DNA from: JAYWGN01 sp043778255
Lineage (GTDB): Bacteria; Bacteroidota; Bacteroidia; Chitinophagales; Chitinophagaceae
Direction: 5' to 3'
DNA length: 42,780 nucleotides
NCBI GenBank assembly: GCA_043778255.1
Contig: JAYWGN010000017.1
Span: 1-42,780 of the forward strand
Positions 24,847-33,201 of the stretch are shown here, piece after piece; position 1 is the first letter of the stretch; the number at the start of each line of letters is the position of its first letter. Under the pieces are notes generated by a model. That model was not told the origin of the DNA and made no database searches. It was given only the letters and a program-made list of their open reading frames with translations. The position numbers were made by a program, and so were the translations under genes.

Positions 24847-25046
24847 GTAAAGTTATTGTAGTAGGTAAATAAACAAAGTTGAGCAGCTTGTAATACATAG
24901 TACTTGCTTTGCCATTAGTAACAAACAAAAATTAAATGGATAAAGGCAATGAAATAAATTATCCTTTACTGCAAAAAAATAAATTGCTTATTTTGAGTTA
25001 CATGTATTTTTAATACTTTACAGCATAGTATCAATACTTCTTACTA

Positions 25047-26372
25047 CTAATATAGTTGCTGTATTTGTGTTAGCAATTTTTCAATGGCCTTACGAGTAGG
25101 GGTGGCACTACCTTGGTAGCCACTAGTAAGTACACTAAATATTATGAGTTGCTTATGCTTAGTATAAAGGTAACCGCTTAGTGCTGTATGGTTGCTCAAA
25201 GTACCTGTTTTAGCATATATAAGCCCTTTTTGTGCTTTGTACAAGTTACTCAAAGTACCCTCGCCGCCAGTAGCAAATATATTTTTTATACGTTCCATTC
25301 CAAACTCGTTTTTCATTTTATTAAGTACCCATACCAAGGCTTGTGGCGTTATCATATTGTACCTACTAAGCCCACTACCATCTACCCAACGGGGCATTTG
25401 TGGTATGCCTACAAAGTCGTTATTTTTTATATAATTTATAATGGCTTCATCATTTATAATGCCCAACTTTTCGTTGCTTACCAATAGCAAACTCTGCTCC
25501 GCAAAAAAATTATCGCTGTAATGCATCATTGGCTTAAGCATACTATCGGTTGGTTGGCTGTATATTTTTTCCATTACATTTTGCTTACCATAAGTTATAT
25601 AATTTTTATGCTTCGCAAAATGTGTTTGCAAACTATCGTACACCAAAGTAAGGGTGAGGTCGGGTGAGGTTATAAAGGGTACAGTTTGTTTTGTAAATAG
25701 TGTATGGTTTATTTTAAAGTTAAAATAGTTACTGTTTTTCTCTCTCATAATATCAAACGAATCGTTTGCTATAAAGGGTTGAGTACGTGTAGCTTCATTT
25801 GTATTGCTATATACATTTTTGGGTTTTAAAAAATAGGTAGGGTAACTTTCGTATACACCTTTACCCATTTTTTTTATTTCAAACACATTGCCGTATATGG
25901 GAAAGCTGCTTCGTTCTGCCATATAATCCTCTGTATAATCGTTCCAAGCCCAACCATCGCCGTACGGTTCTTCATTATAATGGTTGTTGTTAATATAATA
26001 TTGGTGGTGGGTATTTTTAAAAAAATCTAATACAGGTTGGGTAGCAAAGTCGGGGTGCATAAATGTGGGGTCGGCTGTGCCAAACAATTGGTAGGTACTG
26101 TCCTTTCGTTTGTAACGTAAGCCTACAAGGCTATCGCCTAAATATTTCATGGCGGCATAGCAAGTTAATATTTTGGTATTACTTGCTGGTACATAATATT
26201 TTTGAGCATTATAATTATACAAGTACTCATTACTAGTAGCATTGTATAAGCATATACCCATATTGGTATTGGCTAATGCTGTATTGTTTACCATATCTTT
26301 TTTAGCTAAGTTGCTTATTTTGTATGGTGTACTACAGCCTACAAGTATTATCAATATCCAACTGTATTTCAT
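25047..26372 (-). CDS. dacB: D-alanyl-D-alanine carboxypeptidase/endopeptidase (PBP4, S13 family)
   Basis: 441 aa. Residues 1-13 form a lipoprotein signal (ILVGC, lipid Cys13). The three penicillin-binding motifs are present: SNTK (SxxK) at 64-67, SDN in the YSDNFFAEQSL segment at about 283, and KTG at 388-390. The S13 insertion domains lie between SxxK and SxN. It trims or cleaves peptidoglycan peptides, here probably from the outer or inner membrane via its lipid anchor. It follows yidD by 30 bp. Confidence 0.92.
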   Translation of the reverse strand: MKYSWILIILVGCSTPYKISNLAKKDMVNNTALANTNMGICLYNATSNEYLYNYNAQKYYVPASNTKILTCYAAMKYLGDSLVGLRYKRKDSTYQLFGTADPTFMHPDFATQPVLDFFKNTHHQYYINNNHYNEEPYGDGWAWNDYTEDYMAERSSFPIYGNVFEIKKMGKGVYESYPTYFLKPKNVYSNTNEATRTQPFIANDSFDIMREKNSNYFNFKINHTLFTKQTVPFITSPDLTLTLVYDSLQTHFAKHKNYITYGKQNVMEKIYSQPTDSMLKPMMHYSDNFFAEQSLLLVSNEKLGIINDEAIINYIKNNDFVGIPQMPRWVDGSGLSRYNMITPQALVWVLNKMKNEFGMERIKNIFATGGEGTLSNLYKAQKGLIYAKTGTLSNHTALSGYLYTKHKQLIIFSVLTSGYQGSATPTRKAIEKLLTQIQQLY

Positions 26373-26402
26373 ATATTTTTTTTAAATTTTTTTTACCTAC
26401 AA

Positions 26403-26651
26403 CTATGGTACAGGGTCGTAACCACTACCGCCCCAAGGGTGGCATTTACGTACTCGGTTTATGGTATAGGCAAAGCCTTTTAACACACCGTGTTTTTTAA
26501 ATGCTTCAATGCTGTATTGGCTACAAGTGGGTGTAAACCTACATTTGGGCCCCATCAATGGCGATATGCCGTATTGGTATATTTTTATAATAAATATAAT
26601 GGGGTATGTAAATATTGCTTTCAGCAAATGTGTAAGTTTTTGTAATAACAT
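26403..26651 (-). CDS. yidD: membrane protein insertion efficiency factor YidD
   Basis: 82 aa. The signature runs from about residue 28: YGISPLMGPKCRFTPTCSQY, then AFKKHGVLKGFAYTINRVRKCHPW and GGSGYDPVP at the end. It is an amphipathic inner-membrane-associated protein that aids YidC-dependent insertion. The order rpmH-rnpA-yidD is conserved across bacteria. Here rnpA and yidD are unusually far apart (214 bp), and the gap holds a palindromic repeat that extends over the first four codons of yidD. Confidence 0.96.
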   Translation of the reverse strand: MLLQKLTHLLKAIFTYPIIFIIKIYQYGISPLMGPKCRFTPTCSQYSIEAFKKHGVLKGFAYTINRVRKCHPWGGSGYDPVP

Positions 26652-26785
26652 TGTAAAATGGTATTTAATCCAAAAGTATTTTAATTAATTAACATCAAAT
26701 GCCGATTGAATAAACAAATAGTACAATAAGGCGAAGCCGCAATTGGACTATATTGTTTATCATTTCGGTATAACATGCAATTGCA
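26640..26785. repeat. palindromic dispersed repeat overlapping the yidD start (copy 1)
   Basis: Bases 26640-26741 recur at 42679-42780 with about four mismatches. The copy contains a long stem: 26709-26727 pairs with 26742-26760 with a bulge and one mismatch, capped by GGC-GAA-GCC at 26730-26738. The shared part includes the yidD ATG and the next three codons (ATGTTATTACAA on the minus strand). The right limit is uncertain, because copy 2 is cut by the window end. Confidence 0.8.
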
Positions 26786-26865
26786 ATTTAAGTAAAAAAA
26801 AATGGTTTCCCGTTTTTCATTGCCTCATTATAGCTATATAATTGGTTAACAATTTGTAGTAAAAA

Positions 26866-27300
26866 TTATACAATTATGTTTACAGTTTCCGTTATATTTT
26901 TCAATTTATGTATAGCAGCTATTACTCCTTTTTCCAGTTCATTATAAGTTAGTATTTCACTTTGTGTGTATATTAAAAACACAGCAATGTTAACCTGTTG
27001 TGTTATTAAATGTGGGTATAGCAAATGCTTATGTAGTCGCCATATTTCTCTGCTAAGTCTTTTTACTTTATTTCTATCTACTGCTCTTTTAAATTTTTTT
27101 GTACTTACACTAATACCAAACTTTGCTGGGTAATTAGCTACAAAGCCAACCGACTCAGGTATGTTCATACTTGGTGTATGCGGTATATATATAACCCGAT
27201 ACGGAAAGCTGTTAAATGATTTTCCGTTTTTAAAAAGAAATTCTATAAGTTTTTTACTTTTTAATTTTTCGTGTTGGTTAAATGTAAAGTTGGACAACAA
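26866..27300 (-). CDS. rnpA: ribonuclease P protein component
   Basis: 144 aa. Binds RNase P RNA for 5' maturation of tRNA. The family core is visible: FTFNQHEKLKSKKLIEFLFKNG near the N-terminus, FGISVSTKKFKRAVDRNKVKRLSRE in the middle (the RNR motif, here DRNKVKR), and the terminal helix EKGVIAAIHKL. No ATG precedes the core; a TAA stops the frame just upstream of two adjacent TTG codons (27300 and 27297), so a TTG start is required. It lies 108 bp downstream of rpmH, with a terminator between them. Confidence 0.93.
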   Translation of the reverse strand: MLSNFTFNQHEKLKSKKLIEFLFKNGKSFNSFPYRVIYIPHTPSMNIPESVGFVANYPAKFGISVSTKKFKRAVDRNKVKRLSREIWRLHKHLLYPHLITQQVNIAVFLIYTQSEILTYNELEKGVIAAIHKLKNITETVNIIV

Positions 27301-27360
27301 TTAGTTGGTTTTATAAGTTGTAAAGTTCGGTAACAGTTGGTTAACTTATGCAAAATAAAA

Positions 27361-27380
27361 TAGCCCCAAACTTGGGGCTA
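27361..27380 (-). terminator. hairpin between rpmH and rnpA
   Basis: TAGCCCCA / TGGGGCTA forms an 8-bp perfect stem with a 4-nt loop. On the minus strand it is followed by a T-rich tract. It would end or attenuate rpmH transcripts before rnpA, lowering the amount of RNase P protein relative to L34. Confidence 0.65.
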
Positions 27381-27408
27381 TATAATATAGTTTATAAAAG
27401 GCAATTAA

Positions 27409-27564
27409 TTATTTTAATCCTCTTTCGTCGCTAACGGTAAGTTTTGTACGTCCTTTTGCTCTACGGCTAGCCAATACTTTACGTCCATTTGCAGTTTGCA
27501 TTCTTTTTCTAAACCCATGCACTGACTTACGACGGCGGGTGTGGCGTTGAAATGTTTGTTTCAT
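27409..27564 (-). CDS. rpmH: 50S ribosomal protein L34
   Basis: 51 aa: MKQTFQRHTRRRKSVHGFRKR, then MQTANGRKVLASRRAKGR, ending KLTVSDERGLK. This is the standard short basic L34 sequence (RKxxHGFRxRM...GRxVLxxRRxKGR). It is the first gene of the rpmH-rnpA-yidD cluster. No dnaA gene is seen next to it, so the cluster alone does not mark the replication origin here. Confidence 0.97.
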   Translation of the reverse strand: MKQTFQRHTRRRKSVHGFRKRMQTANGRKVLASRRAKGRTKLTVSDERGLK

Positions 27565-28051
27565 TTGTAGTGATTTTTTCTAACTTTATTAAAATATTGT
27601 TTACAACACGTTATAACAGTCACCATACTGCCATAGTTGTGAAAGGATTGCAAATGTAAGGCAAATTTTTGTATTTTAAGTGTTGGATTACAAATATTTT
27701 GTTTTGGGCAAATGGTTTTGTGCTTGCATTTATACAAACCTATATATTTTGTAGGTTGTTACATTGCAATATGATATTTGTATAAATGCATTAGCCACGT
27801 CCTGTTATAGCTTTACACTAAAAAAGTGTAAAATTAAAAACTAAAGTGTAACCCCACCTCAGCACTTTACACTTTATTGAATTTGATCCGCAACTGACTA
27901 TGTTATTACTTACTTTATTTTGCCAGTGTGTTCCCTGCTTTTACACTCACTAAGCATAATTAAACAATCTTTTTTTGAGGAAACCCTGTAATTTTTTCCT
28001 TTATTTACAACAAACAAGTGGCTTTTTTACCTAAAAATGCTGCTATCAAAT
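27565..28051. other. 487-bp intergenic region with repeated TTTACACT octamers
   Basis: No gene supported. It holds the rpmH upstream region and a cluster of TTTACACT/AGTGTAAA sites: 27812-27819 (+), 27825-27832 (-), 27845-27851 (-, seven of eight bases), 27866-27873 (+) and 27940-27947 (+). The first two form an 8-bp hairpin with a 5-nt loop, and the third and fourth form another inverted pair. Confidence 0.6.
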
Positions 28052-28906
28052 TTATCTTTTAAACAGTTTGCCTTTTACAATTTTGCCCTCTTTTTTGGCA
28101 AGATAATAAAGTGCTATTCCGATAAATAATAGGAATAATGCTGTAAAAATCGAATTTTCAATTCCAAATACACCACCTGTTAATAGCTCTGGGCCATTAA
28201 ATTTTGATTGAATGATGCTGCCCATATCATTAGTGCCAGTAAGATTGGAACCATAAAAAGGTTGAGCAAAATTCCAACCTAAATGGAAGAAAAATGGTAG
28301 CCATATTCTTTTAGTATATATAAACATCATTGCCATGGTAAACCCCCAAACCAAATCTATTACTACACTAAATAAATTGGAGTTAGGATTGGAAATATGT
28401 TGTAATTCTACCAACATTGCAATAACAATGGCTATGTTAGTACCTAACCAATTTTCACATACCCGTACTATTAATCCTCTATGAAATAAGTCTTCAACCA
28501 AAGCAGCAAATATTAATACTGCAAAAAACCTTGCTGAGTAGTGAGTAGTTGTAATACTAAAAGCCTGATAATGCCCTAATAAGTATAAAATGAAAATAGA
28601 TAATGAAATTGTAAAAAAGCCGAAGGAAAATCCTCCAAACATTTCTTTGGGCAAATATTTTATGGATAGTTCGGTAATTTTTCGTTTATCATATAAACGG
28701 AATAAATAGTAATAGTTAACTAATAACAATATTGAACAAACAAGAATAATAATTGGGTCAGCTATACTTTTATCCTGAATAATACTATAAAAAAATGGTT
28801 TTAATACAAAGTTTTGAATTACCACAAATAGAGAAAAAGGAACAACAATGCCTACAATAATTTTAGTAATTGGAAAGTACAGCACTCTTTTAATTGATGC
28901 ATTCAT
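28052..28906 (-). CDS. CPBP family intramembrane metalloprotease
   Basis: 284 aa with about seven hydrophobic segments. The CPBP/Rce1-Abi motifs are visible: the first in LVEDLFHRG (ED-x-x-x-R form of EExxxR), a mid-membrane VELQHISNP segment, and FHLGWNF with the HxxxN metal-ligand pattern. It is probably an inner-membrane zinc-type protease or regulator. It is divergent from the HxlR regulator gene at 29047 with a 140-bp gap, a layout that suggests the regulator controls it. The substrate is unknown. Confidence 0.88.
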   Translation of the reverse strand: MNASIKRVLYFPITKIIVGIVVPFSLFVVIQNFVLKPFFYSIIQDKSIADPIIILVCSILLLVNYYYLFRLYDKRKITELSIKYLPKEMFGGFSFGFFTISLSIFILYLLGHYQAFSITTTHYSARFFAVLIFAALVEDLFHRGLIVRVCENWLGTNIAIVIAMLVELQHISNPNSNLFSVVIDLVWGFTMAMMFIYTKRIWLPFFFHLGWNFAQPFYGSNLTGTNDMGSIIQSKFNGPELLTGGVFGIENSIFTALFLLFIGIALYYLAKKEGKIVKGKLFKR

Positions 28907-28936
28907 AATTTATTTTAATTTATATTGTTTAAAGTT

Positions 28937-28965
28937 TTTGCAAATAAAAGTATTTAATACCTTTG
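28937..28965 (+). promoter_or_regulatory. Bacteroidota-type promoter for the HxlR gene
   Basis: TTTG (28937-28940), exactly 17 bp, then TACCTTTG (28958-28965): a full match to TTTG-N17-23-TAnnTTTG. The leader downstream contains a repeated TACATAC heptamer (at about 28974 and 28993), a possible operator half-site. Confidence 0.6.
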
Positions 28966-29046
28966 CAGCAAGTACATACAATAAAGTAGGCTACATACTA
29001 AAAACATAGTAATGCTGATTATCAATGGTTTAAATTTTAAAAAATA

Positions 29047-29370
29047 ATGAAAAAAAATATTCAAAAGGCATACTGTGCTGTTGATTACGCATTTCAACGA
29101 ATAGGTGGAAAATATAAAGGGCGAATTTTATGGGTATTGAGAGATGGCTTATTAAGATACGGGGAATTAAACAGAGCGGTGGTTGGCATTACGCCTAAAA
29201 TGCTTACACAAACACTTAAGGAATTGGAATTGGATGGGCTAATTACAAGAAAAGTTTATTTAGAAGTTCCACCCAAAGTTGAATATTCACTAACCGATAC
29301 AGGGAAAGAATTAATTCCGTTTATTAGTCAAATGAGAAGTTGGGGTGAAAAGCAAATGTCAGCAAATTGA
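29047..29370 (+). CDS. HxlR family transcriptional regulator
   Basis: 107 aa, the usual HxlR size. Winged helix: the Cys-bearing start (AYCAVDYAFQRIGGKYKGRILWVL) and LRYGELNRAVVGITPKMLTQTLKELELDGLI (recognition helix), then the wing KVEYSLTDTGKELIPFI. HxlR proteins often sense reactive electrophiles or oxidants through that Cys. Likely target: the divergent CPBP protease gene and its own promoter (28937-28965). Confidence 0.93.
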   Translation: MKKNIQKAYCAVDYAFQRIGGKYKGRILWVLRDGLLRYGELNRAVVGITPKMLTQTLKELELDGLITRKVYLEVPPKVEYSLTDTGKELIPFISQMRSWGEKQMSAN

Positions 29371-29636
29371 AAATTACAATTTGCAGGGTGTTGCACTATA
29401 TTGCCCCCCAACACTACTACACCTGAAGGGCTGCACCTAAAGGCGGAACTCTTTTTTATTTTTTTTGATTGTAAAGTTCTGTTTTGTAATGCTTAAGGTA
29501 TAGAATGGAAGTTACAAAAAAATAAAAAAAGTGGGAGCCGGTAGGTGAACTAAAGTTGAGTATTGCCATGCTGCCCACAGCCCCAAATTGTATTAATTAT
29601 CTTTACTTCTTATAGCACTACATTATTATTTACCCA
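29371..29636. other. intergenic segment with a dispersed repeat
   Basis: No gene supported. It begins with a C-rich stretch (CCCCCCAACACTACTACACC and following). Bases 29539-29587, read on the minus strand, are one copy of a short repeat (TTTGGGGCTGTGGGCAGC...AGTTCACC) also seen at 34610-34653 and 40811-40856. Confidence 0.6.
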
Positions 29637-29905
29637 ACAAAAAACCCGCCAAATAGCGGGTTTTTTTACTTACTTTCTTCAGTGTTACCAATCATTTTAA
29701 TTAAAATTCGGTTCCGACGCCGAAGCATAACATTCGGATTGATATTGGATTCTTGCGGTTCTTCGTAAGTTATTAAGCTGGATTGAGCAGCTTAATGTGA
29801 TAATTGGATTTTCAACATTTTTTAAGTGTTGATTGGCTGTTGTTACAACAGGCAAATTTGGATTTTTCTTTAGTTTCCCATCGCTAATGATCAGTCTTAG
29901 CTGTG
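29637..29905 (-). ncRNA. candidate structured RNA: six hairpins with AATCC linkers and a terminator
   Basis: On the minus strand the order is: stem at 29901-29883 (5 bp), 29855-29833 (6+3 bp around a G-G mismatch), 29831-29813 (8 bp), 29796-29772 (9 bp), 29769-29752 (6 bp), 29724-29707 (5 bp), then the terminator ACCCGC/GCGGGT (29660-29645) with a T-run. AATCC recurs at least six times, in most linkers and one loop. No reading frame accounts for it. No full promoter match was found, so the 5' end (perhaps as far as 29960) and the strand are uncertain. Confidence 0.5.
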
Positions 29906-30175
29906 GATACTGGATTTTTTTTCTTGTGTGGATTTTCTTGTGGTCGCCAAACCATCAACATCTACCATACAAAGATGCAACAAACTACTACGTAATAAAA
30001 GAGCAGTTTTAACCATTTTTTAACATGCAGTATTCAGTAGTTTGGTATCGCATTTTTACTTTATTTTGACAATTGAACCACGTATATACACTTATGAAAT
30101 ACACATGTGTTAATAACTTTTATTGTATATCAATACTTTACAAAATTTCCTTACCTTTATTTCAAATATTACAAT

Positions 30176-31000
30176 ATGAACATTTTGGAAAATAAAACTG
30201 CATTTATTACAGGTGCTAGCCGTGGTATTGGTAAAGCAATTGCTTTAAAATTAGCCCAAATGGGTTGTAACATAGTAGTAGCAGCCAAATCAGTTACGGA
30301 AGATGCTCGGCTAGGTGGTACCATATATAGTACCGTGCAAGAAATTGAAGCCTTGGGTGGCAAAGCCCTAGCTATACAGTTAGATATACGTGATGAGGAA
30401 CAAATTAAAGCAGCAGTGGCTGCAGCTGTGGCTACTTATGGTGGTATTGATATATTAATTAACAATGCATCGGCTATTAACCTTACACCTACTACTGCTA
30501 CCGAAACAAAACGGTACGACCTAATGATGAATATTAATGTACGGGGTACTTACTTAATGTGTAAATATTGTATTCCGCATTTGCAAAAAAGCACCAATGC
30601 CCATATTATAAATTTGAGTCCACCAATTACTATGCAAGCCAAATGGTTTACTAACCATACTGCTTATACTATGAGCAAATTTGGTATGAGTATGGTAGCT
30701 ATTGGCCTTGCTGCCGAATTAAAAAAGGACAACATTGCTGCTAACACACTTTGGCCCAAAACAACAATTGCCACCGCTGCCGTTAAAAATTTGTTGGGTG
30801 GCGATGCCTTAATACAAATGAGTAGAACCACCGATATACTAGCTGATTGTGTGGCTATAATAGTACAAAAACCTAGTGCTACTTATACTGGCAATACCCT
30901 GCTCGATGAGGAGGTACTTACTGCCGAAGGCATTACTGACTTTGGTAAATATGCCGTAAACCCTAGCCAACATTTATATAAAGATTTGTTTGTGGATTAG
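30176..31000 (+). CDS. SDR family oxidoreductase, HSDL2-like
   Basis: 274 aa from the ATG at 30176; an upstream TTG (30107) would add 23 unrelated residues. Rossmann fold with TGASRGIG at 12-19, the NNAS motif at about residue 100, Ser in NLSPP and the YxxxK pair in YTMSKFGMSM. The segments MMNINVRGTYLMCKYCIPHL and LWPKTTIATAAVKNLLGGD are those of the hydroxysteroid-dehydrogenase-like 2 group, implicated in fatty acid or steroid metabolism. A TACCTTTA element at 30152 may be its promoter. It converges on the coiled-coil gene with a 20-bp gap. Confidence 0.92.
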   Translation: MNILENKTAFITGASRGIGKAIALKLAQMGCNIVVAAKSVTEDARLGGTIYSTVQEIEALGGKALAIQLDIRDEEQIKAAVAAAVATYGGIDILINNASAINLTPTTATETKRYDLMMNINVRGTYLMCKYCIPHLQKSTNAHIINLSPPITMQAKWFTNHTAYTMSKFGMSMVAIGLAAELKKDNIAANTLWPKTTIATAAVKNLLGGDALIQMSRTTDILADCVAIIVQKPSATYTGNTLLDEEVLTAEGITDFGKYAVNPSQHLYKDLFVD

Positions 31001-31020
31001 TAAAGAACGACCCTATATAA

Positions 31021-32547
31021 TTATTTTTCCTCTTCTTTTAATTCCTTTTGTAGTTTTTCTATTTTCTTTTCTAGCTGTGCTATGTCGGTTTCGGCTTCGG
31101 TTACTTTGGCTGTAATTTCGGTTAGGCGTTGGGTAAACATATTAGCTACTGAACCATCACTTTTTTTATCTACTTTAATGTTAAGTGTTTTGGCTGCCAC
31201 ATTATCTTTAGCTTGGTATAGGGTTTGTATGCCGTCTTTTTTACGGGCTAGTACTCGCTGTAAGTTCTGCAAGGCATCTTCTATTTGGCTGCGGTTTTGT
31301 TGGTTACGTTGCTTAAAGTAGGCATCTTGCTCAGCATTTAAAGCATCAAATGCAGTTCGTAATTTAGTAAATAGGTCATCTTTTTGTTGCTTACTTAATC
31401 GTATTTCTTTTAGGTCATTTTGTGCAGTTACTAATATTTGCCTTGCTTCTTTAAATTGTTGCACACTTTGGCTAGTAGTAATGGCTAAGTCTATTTGCTT
31501 AGTGGCTATTTCAAAGTTGGCTTCATTTTCTGTATCGGCTTTTTCTTTTATGGTTTTAAATGCAGCATCTAATTGAGTGTAGAAAGTCTCCCTCTTTTCA
31601 CGTAGTACACTTGTTTTGTTGGTTATATCTTGCAGGTTTTTAAGTAGTGTAAAGCCTTCGGCAAATGTGCTATTAGCAGCTTGTGGCAGTATTACATCGT
31701 ACTGTTTTTGTAAGGCATTGGTAAGTTCATTTCGTTTTTCATCTTCTTGTATTCGCCAAGTATCTTGTTGGGTATTTATATGGTCAAATGCTGTACGTAA
31801 CCTATCCATCAATTCATTTTTTTGCCACCGCTCTAGTGGTATAGCTATTACTTCTTTTTGCAATGCAATCAAATCTTTTCGGGTTTCGTTAAAGTTTTGG
31901 TCGGTTTTACTTTGTGCATAAGCAGCCTCTACCTTGGGGCTTATAGTGGTATAGTTTACATAATAATTGTTTTCTCTAAGCTGCTTTAGTTTTTCAAATA
32001 CTGCATTTATTTGTGGTTTCAGTTGCAAGTAGGCTTGGTTGTCAATACCTTGCTCCACCCATTTTTGTTCGAGTGTAATATTTTTTGTAGCAGCTATTGC
32101 AGCATTAATGGCCTCATCAATTTGTTTGGCTTTAAGGGTTATAGTGCTTACTACTTCATTGGTAGTATTAGTGGGCAAAGCATTATGCAAGTCCACTATT
32201 TGTGCATCAAATTGTGCTGCTTGTATTTGGCTATACTGTTGCTGTATAAGCTTTTGAGCCTTACGGGCTAGGTATTCATTTTTGTCGGTAGTGTTGCATA
32301 CGGTTGGTATAAGTTGCTGTTGTAAGTTCCAGTTATATTGTTGTGTAGGCACAGCAAATGTTACTGTTTCGCCTACTAACCATTTTTTGTAAAGCATTTC
32401 TACCGCTTCGTTAAATAATATGGTATCGGCGCAATCAGCACTTTGTACTATAGTAAGTACATAACTAAAGGTTAGGTTTGTTGTGTGCCATTCAATAGTT
32501 ACAAATTGGCTATTGGTATCATTTACACTTCGTATAATTTCTCTCAT
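31021..32547 (-). CDS. long coiled-coil protein with DUF349-like tandem repeats
   Basis: 508 aa, no signal peptide, no membrane segment, so probably cytoplasmic. The N-terminal 110 residues look globular. The rest is nearly all helix, with a repeated unit: R-KDLIALQKEVIAIPLERWQKNELMDRLRTAFDHIN at about 225-260 and R-QILVTAQNDLKEIRLSKQQKDDLFTKLRTAFDALN at about 370-405. The LxxLRTAFD helices resemble DUF349 repeats. A charged coiled coil (about 455-508) ends in EKLQKELKEEEK. The function is unknown. It is a single gene between convergent SDR and a 156-bp gap. Confidence 0.8.
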   Translation of the reverse strand: MREIIRSVNDTNSQFVTIEWHTTNLTFSYVLTIVQSADCADTILFNEAVEMLYKKWLVGETVTFAVPTQQYNWNLQQQLIPTVCNTTDKNEYLARKAQKLIQQQYSQIQAAQFDAQIVDLHNALPTNTTNEVVSTITLKAKQIDEAINAAIAATKNITLEQKWVEQGIDNQAYLQLKPQINAVFEKLKQLRENNYYVNYTTISPKVEAAYAQSKTDQNFNETRKDLIALQKEVIAIPLERWQKNELMDRLRTAFDHINTQQDTWRIQEDEKRNELTNALQKQYDVILPQAANSTFAEGFTLLKNLQDITNKTSVLREKRETFYTQLDAAFKTIKEKADTENEANFEIATKQIDLAITTSQSVQQFKEARQILVTAQNDLKEIRLSKQQKDDLFTKLRTAFDALNAEQDAYFKQRNQQNRSQIEDALQNLQRVLARKKDGIQTLYQAKDNVAAKTLNIKVDKKSDGSVANMFTQRLTEITAKVTEAETDIAQLEKKIEKLQKELKEEEK

Positions 32548-32703
32548 ACTGCAATTTATTTTTTTTGATAAAAAAAATGTAGCACAAAAATAAGGAGAAA
32601 CTTAACAAGTTATTTTAATTGACAAGCAGTAATTTTTTTTGCAAAAAAAAATAAAAGATCAACAAATATATTTAGTTGAAAACAAAATAAAAAAAAGCAA
32701 AAG

Positions 32704-33201
32704 CTAACCTTCTATTTCATTATAATCATCGTCTAATAAAGTTTGCTCATTTGGGCTAAGGTTGAGGTAACTCATTACTTGCAATTTGCTTGGTGTGTAC
32801 ATTATAAAAAACAAGAGCAGAATAAATATGTAAATGATGTAATAATAACTACCCGTTATAAACAATAAAATGTTACTAATAATCAACGGCATTTCAACCA
32901 AAGTCCACCTTATAATACTTGCACTACGGTAAGCTGTAAGTCGGTAAGCTAATGTAAATATACTATTATTAAGTAAGTTTATTTTTTTAGCAAAATAATA
33001 GTTACTACCCACATAGCAAATTAGTGCTATTGCAATTATTATATACTTCATAATATTGTGCAAAGCCTCTGTGGAAGCCAATTTTGGCGAAGCCACATTA
33101 ATAATAACAGCAAATAATACACTACACAGTATATTCATTATAAGCATTACACGGTGTACCAATTTCAAATTTCTAAAATAATCGCCTACTTGTATTTTCA
33201 T
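32704..33201 (-). CDS. small integral membrane protein
   Basis: 165 aa with four hydrophobic segments (about 18-38, 48-66, 98-118 and 121-138) and short charged ends. Residues YFRNLKLVHRVMLIMNILCSVLF at the start match no family I can name. Its ATG shares a base with the stop of the upstream FAD-linked oxidase gene (TAATG), so translation is coupled and a functional link is plausible. Confidence 0.78.
   Translation of the reverse strand: MKIQVGDYFRNLKLVHRVMLIMNILCSVLFAVIINVASPKLASTEALHNIMKYIIIAIALICYVGSNYYFAKKINLLNNSIFTLAYRLTAYRSASIIRWTLVEMPLIISNILLFITGSYYYIIYIFILLLFFIMYTPSKLQVMSYLNLSPNEQTLLDDDYNEIEG

Noticed and set aside
24935..24965. Terminator after the response regulator gene
   Set aside because: Only a 6-bp GGATAA/TTATCC stem with a 16-nt or larger loop and no T-run; too weak to list.
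27409..27564. Replication origin next to rpmH
   Set aside because: No dnaA gene and no cluster of DnaA boxes is visible; rpmH-rnpA synteny is not enough in Bacteroidota.
29700..29905. CRISPR array
   Set aside because: Hairpins differ in sequence and spacing and there is no identical direct repeat of 24-40 bp; only a short AATCC motif recurs.
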